Shown here piece after piece: positions 61,815 through 64,000 of a DNA stretch of 64,000 nt (its first letter is position 1; the number at the start of each line of letters is the position of its first letter). The position numbers and the translations under genes were made by a program. Below the pieces are notes generated by a model. The model did not search any database, was not told where the DNA came from, and saw only the letters and a list, made by a program, of their open reading frames with translations. Source of the stretch: Haematococcus lacustris (taxonomy: Eukaryota; Chlorophyta; Chlorophyceae; Chlamydomonadales; Haematococcaceae); contig JASKMD010000027.1 in assembly GCA_030144725.1 (NCBI GenBank), positions 2,638,204 to 2,702,203 of the forward strand, read 5' to 3'.

Positions 61815-61946
61815 GGTGGACTGGATGGATTCCTGCCACGAGTTGTTGACAGCAAACTCAGCCAAGGCTAAGTAGTCAGGCCAGTCAGATTGAGTAGGGG
61901 AGATATAGTGCCTAAGCATCTCCTCTAACACACGGTTATACCTTTC
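61815..61946 (-). pseudogene. Gypsy-2 integrase core, middle piece
   Basis: Reads HPQSDGQTER (upstream part, near 61946) to VLEEMLRHYISPTQSDWPDY and LAEFAVNNSWQESIQST, ending at MITE L. Contains the third catalytic Glu (QTE). Confidence 0.75.
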
Positions 61947-61954
61947 TGTCTGGC

Positions 61955-62033
61955 CATCTGACTGTGGATGATAAGATGATGGCAGGGGGCAGGCTTAGAG
62001 ATGATTAGAGATGATGGCAGAGGGCAGGCTTAG
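61955..62033. repeat. Short tandem duplication breaking the integrase frame
   Basis: Two copies of GATGATGGCAG-R-GGGCAGGCTTAGAG (R = G or A), separated by ATGATTAGA. On the element strand the upstream copy ends in a TAA stop at 62005, separating the integrase upstream (62005-64000) from the downstream part. Confidence 0.75.
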
Positions 62034-64000
62034 AGCCACAGCGCCTCATGACCTCCCGCCAGAACACACTGGTGAACAGTGAGCCACGGTCAGAGATCAG
62101 CTCAGCAGGCATGCCATGCAGTTTATACACATTGTCAATGAACAGTTGTGCAAAACGGCGGGCCTTAAGGTCCTCACGGCAGGGCACAAAGTGAACCATT
62201 TTGCTGAGCCTGTCCACAAAGACACAGATAGCATCATACCCATGTGACCCAGAGGGTAGCTTGGTAATGAAGTCCATGGACACAGACTCCCAGCGGTAGT
62301 CAGGTATAGACAGAGGGTTGAGCAGGCCACCTGGCTTGAGTGTGGACGCCTTGTCACGCTGACAGGCATCACACGTGGACACATAGTACCTGACGTCAGC
62401 ACGCATTGTGTTCCACCAAAACACACGTGACACACGTTCCAGGGTTTTGTTGATGCCCACATGACCTGAATAGACTGCATCATGCATCTCGTGTAAGATG
62501 TGATTGCGCAGCTCAGAGTCATTGGGGACCACTACCTTATCCTTACCAGTGAGCCGCCATAGGCCATGTGTGTCCTGGTACATGCTGGACAGGTCAGCTT
62601 CAGCAGCAAACGCAGGGTCAAGCCGGTATCCCTGGATGAGTTGATCAGACAAACCCAAAGGATGGGCAGGAGCCGCAGGATACTGCACCGAAGTGTCAGA
62701 TGTAGAGGTGACCAAGGGGACAAAATCCCGAATGTGGCTTTTATCAGTAGTATTTGCAGTAGCTTCTGGAGTTAAGGAGGATTTCGCAGTGACTGCAGCA
62801 GGGGCATTGGCCTCAAGGGCACGAGCCACACTAGCTCCCTCCCCCCCACAGGAAAGTTTGTACTGCCTTCTGGTGGTCACAGCACACACAGTGGCACCTT
62901 CCTGGGGGCCAGTAGACAACCGGGATAAAGGATCTGCTGGGTTGACAGGGCCAGGAATATACTCCAGCTTAAAGTCAAACCTAGACAGCAGCTCCATCCA
63001 CCTAGCCTGACGCCTAGACAAAGTCTTTTGTGTAGGCAGTGAAATCAAAGGCTTATGATCGGTGAACAGAGTGAATGGCACACCCTCAAGGTAGCAACGC
63101 CATTCTTTGCAGGCTGAGACAAGAGCTAACATCTCTTGCTCACCTGTGGTGTAATTGACCTCAGCAGAGGACAACTTCTTGCTGAGATAAGCAAGGGGGT
63201 ACCCGTCCTGCATCAGGACTGCGCCTACTCCTTGGAGTGAGGCATCACAGTACACCTGGAAGGGCTGGGTATGATCTGGCAGGCGCAGCATGGGCACGTT
63301 AGCCACAGCAGACTTAAGCTCATGGAAGGCAAGACGTTCACGGTCAGGCCAGGAGTGCCATGGGAATGTGGCACTGAGCTTCCCACACAGATCAGTCAAG
63401 GGTGCTGAGATGGCACTAAAGCCTTGCACAAACTTGCGAACAAAGTTGGCAGCACCCAGGAATGACTGCAGCTGGGTCAGGGAGGAAGGGAGAGGCCAAT
63501 CAGCGATGGCTCTCACCTTATCAGGATCCACTGAGATAGCACCAGCTGTGATCACATGGCCAAGGAATTTCAGGGTGAGCTGCATAGACTCACATTTGGA
63601 CATCTTGGCAAACAACTTGTTAGCACGCAGCAGGTCAAAGACGAGGCGAAGGTGTTGCATGTGATCAGGTAAAGACTTAGACATGACCAGTATGTCATCT
63701 AGATAGACTAGTGCACACTTCCCCAGAACAGGTGCAAAAGCATCGTTCATGACACGCTGGAAAGTGGCAGGCGCATTGGTCAGGCCAAAGGACAGTACCT
63801 TGAATTGGAAATGACCTTCAGGAGTCCTGAAGGCAGTCTTGGGGACGTCCTCAGGGGTGATCCTGATCTGGTGGTAACCAGCTTGTAGGTCAAGGGAGGA
63901 GAAGACAGAACACCCTGATAACCTGTCAAACAGATCATCAATCCTGGGCAAGGGGTACTGGTCACGTAGTGTTAGCTTGTTGAGCTGACGGTAGTCAATG
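62005..64000 (-). pseudogene. Gypsy-2 pol: RT, RNase H, integrase start (partial)
   Basis: Open from the window edge to a stop at 62005. From the edge: IDYRQLNKLTLRDQYPLPRI, RT core with [29 protein letters not shown] and YLDDILVMSK, RNase H with VYCDASLQGVGAVL, RNase H end HKPLISLPTQKTLSRRQARW, a spacer, integrase zinc region (HDAVYSGHVGINKTL, YYVSTCDACQRDK), first catalytic Asp (SMDFITKLPSG) and second (ELISDRGSLFTS). All visible catalytic residues are present, but the frame dies in the duplication at 62 kb. Protease and Gag would lie to the right of the window. Confidence 0.92.

Larger units (their letters stand above)
60245..64000 (-). mobile_element. Second Ty3/gypsy element, degraded, 5' part beyond window
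   Basis: Minus-strand element: 3' LTR 60245-60614, polypurine tract GGGGGGGAGGAA just upstream, 3' untranslated stretch 60615-60843, then pol in pieces. It carries an RT-RNase H-integrase-chromodomain order but no PHD finger. Interrupted by MITE L and a local duplication, so it is clearly older than the gypsy element at 36-41 kb. Confidence 0.9.

Overview
The window looks like a nuclear scaffold from a green alga, most likely a volvocalean chlorophyte. It is GC-rich, its genes have many short exons joined by GT-AG introns, its coding regions are long and disordered (Gln/Ala/Pro/Gly-rich), and it is full of simple repeats and LTR and DNA transposons. The low-complexity style recalls Haematococcus, but nothing in the sequence proves the species. 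There are no bacterial operons, rRNAs, convincing tRNAs or CRISPR arrays. A 500-N assembly gap lies at 15740-16239.

Layout. 1-3.5 kb is mostly non-coding with a (CCCTGA)n array. 3510-9868 (minus) is a complete cationic amino acid transporter gene, reconstructed here as 21 phase-consistent exons and 633 aa; one intron carries a 350-bp (GGGGGT)n tract. 11.3-19.4 kb holds two DNA transposons of one hAT-like family (A and B). B is split near its left end by a smaller hAT-type element (C), and its transposase frame contains about 940 bp of GGGCT pentamers. 19.8-26.3 kb (plus) has an F-box exon pair and very long low-complexity open frames. 26.8-27.6 kb is a third copy (F) of the A/B family. 28.2-34.9 kb contains two convergent genes: a small basic, probably nuclear protein (plus) and a six-exon, 373-aa, probably plastid-targeted membrane protein (minus), with a 270-bp MITE between their 3' ends.

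35-64 kb is a nest of transposons. An apparently intact Ty3/gypsy chromovirus-type LTR retrotransposon (35991-41632) has identical 226-bp LTRs, a 5-bp target duplication, a -1 frameshift signal between gag and pol, and a chromodomain followed by a PHD finger at the pol C-terminus. 42062-48224 is a 336-bp repeat blown up to 6.2 kb by nested insertions: a GGTCACC-TIR element that itself holds the fourth hAT-like copy (D) and a canonical hAT remnant (E), plus a 603-bp insert flanked by 12-bp direct repeats. 48.5-50.6 kb has two more GGTCACC-TIR elements. 50682-60239 is a Kyakuja/Dileera/Zisupton (KDZ)-type DNA transposon with 201-bp TIRs; its left TIR is interrupted by a Ty1/copia element (50815-54451) with identical LTRs but deleted integrase core and reverse transcriptase. 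60245-64000 is the 3' part of a second, decayed gypsy element whose integrase is cut by a CACT-type fold-back MITE; its 5' part runs off the window.

The insertion boundaries allow relative dating. The second gypsy element came first, then KDZ at its LTR edge, then copia inside the KDZ TIR. Host functions in the window are amino-acid transport, possibly ubiquitin-ligase substrate recognition (F-box), a nuclear basic protein and a plastid membrane protein. Everything else belongs to mobile elements.
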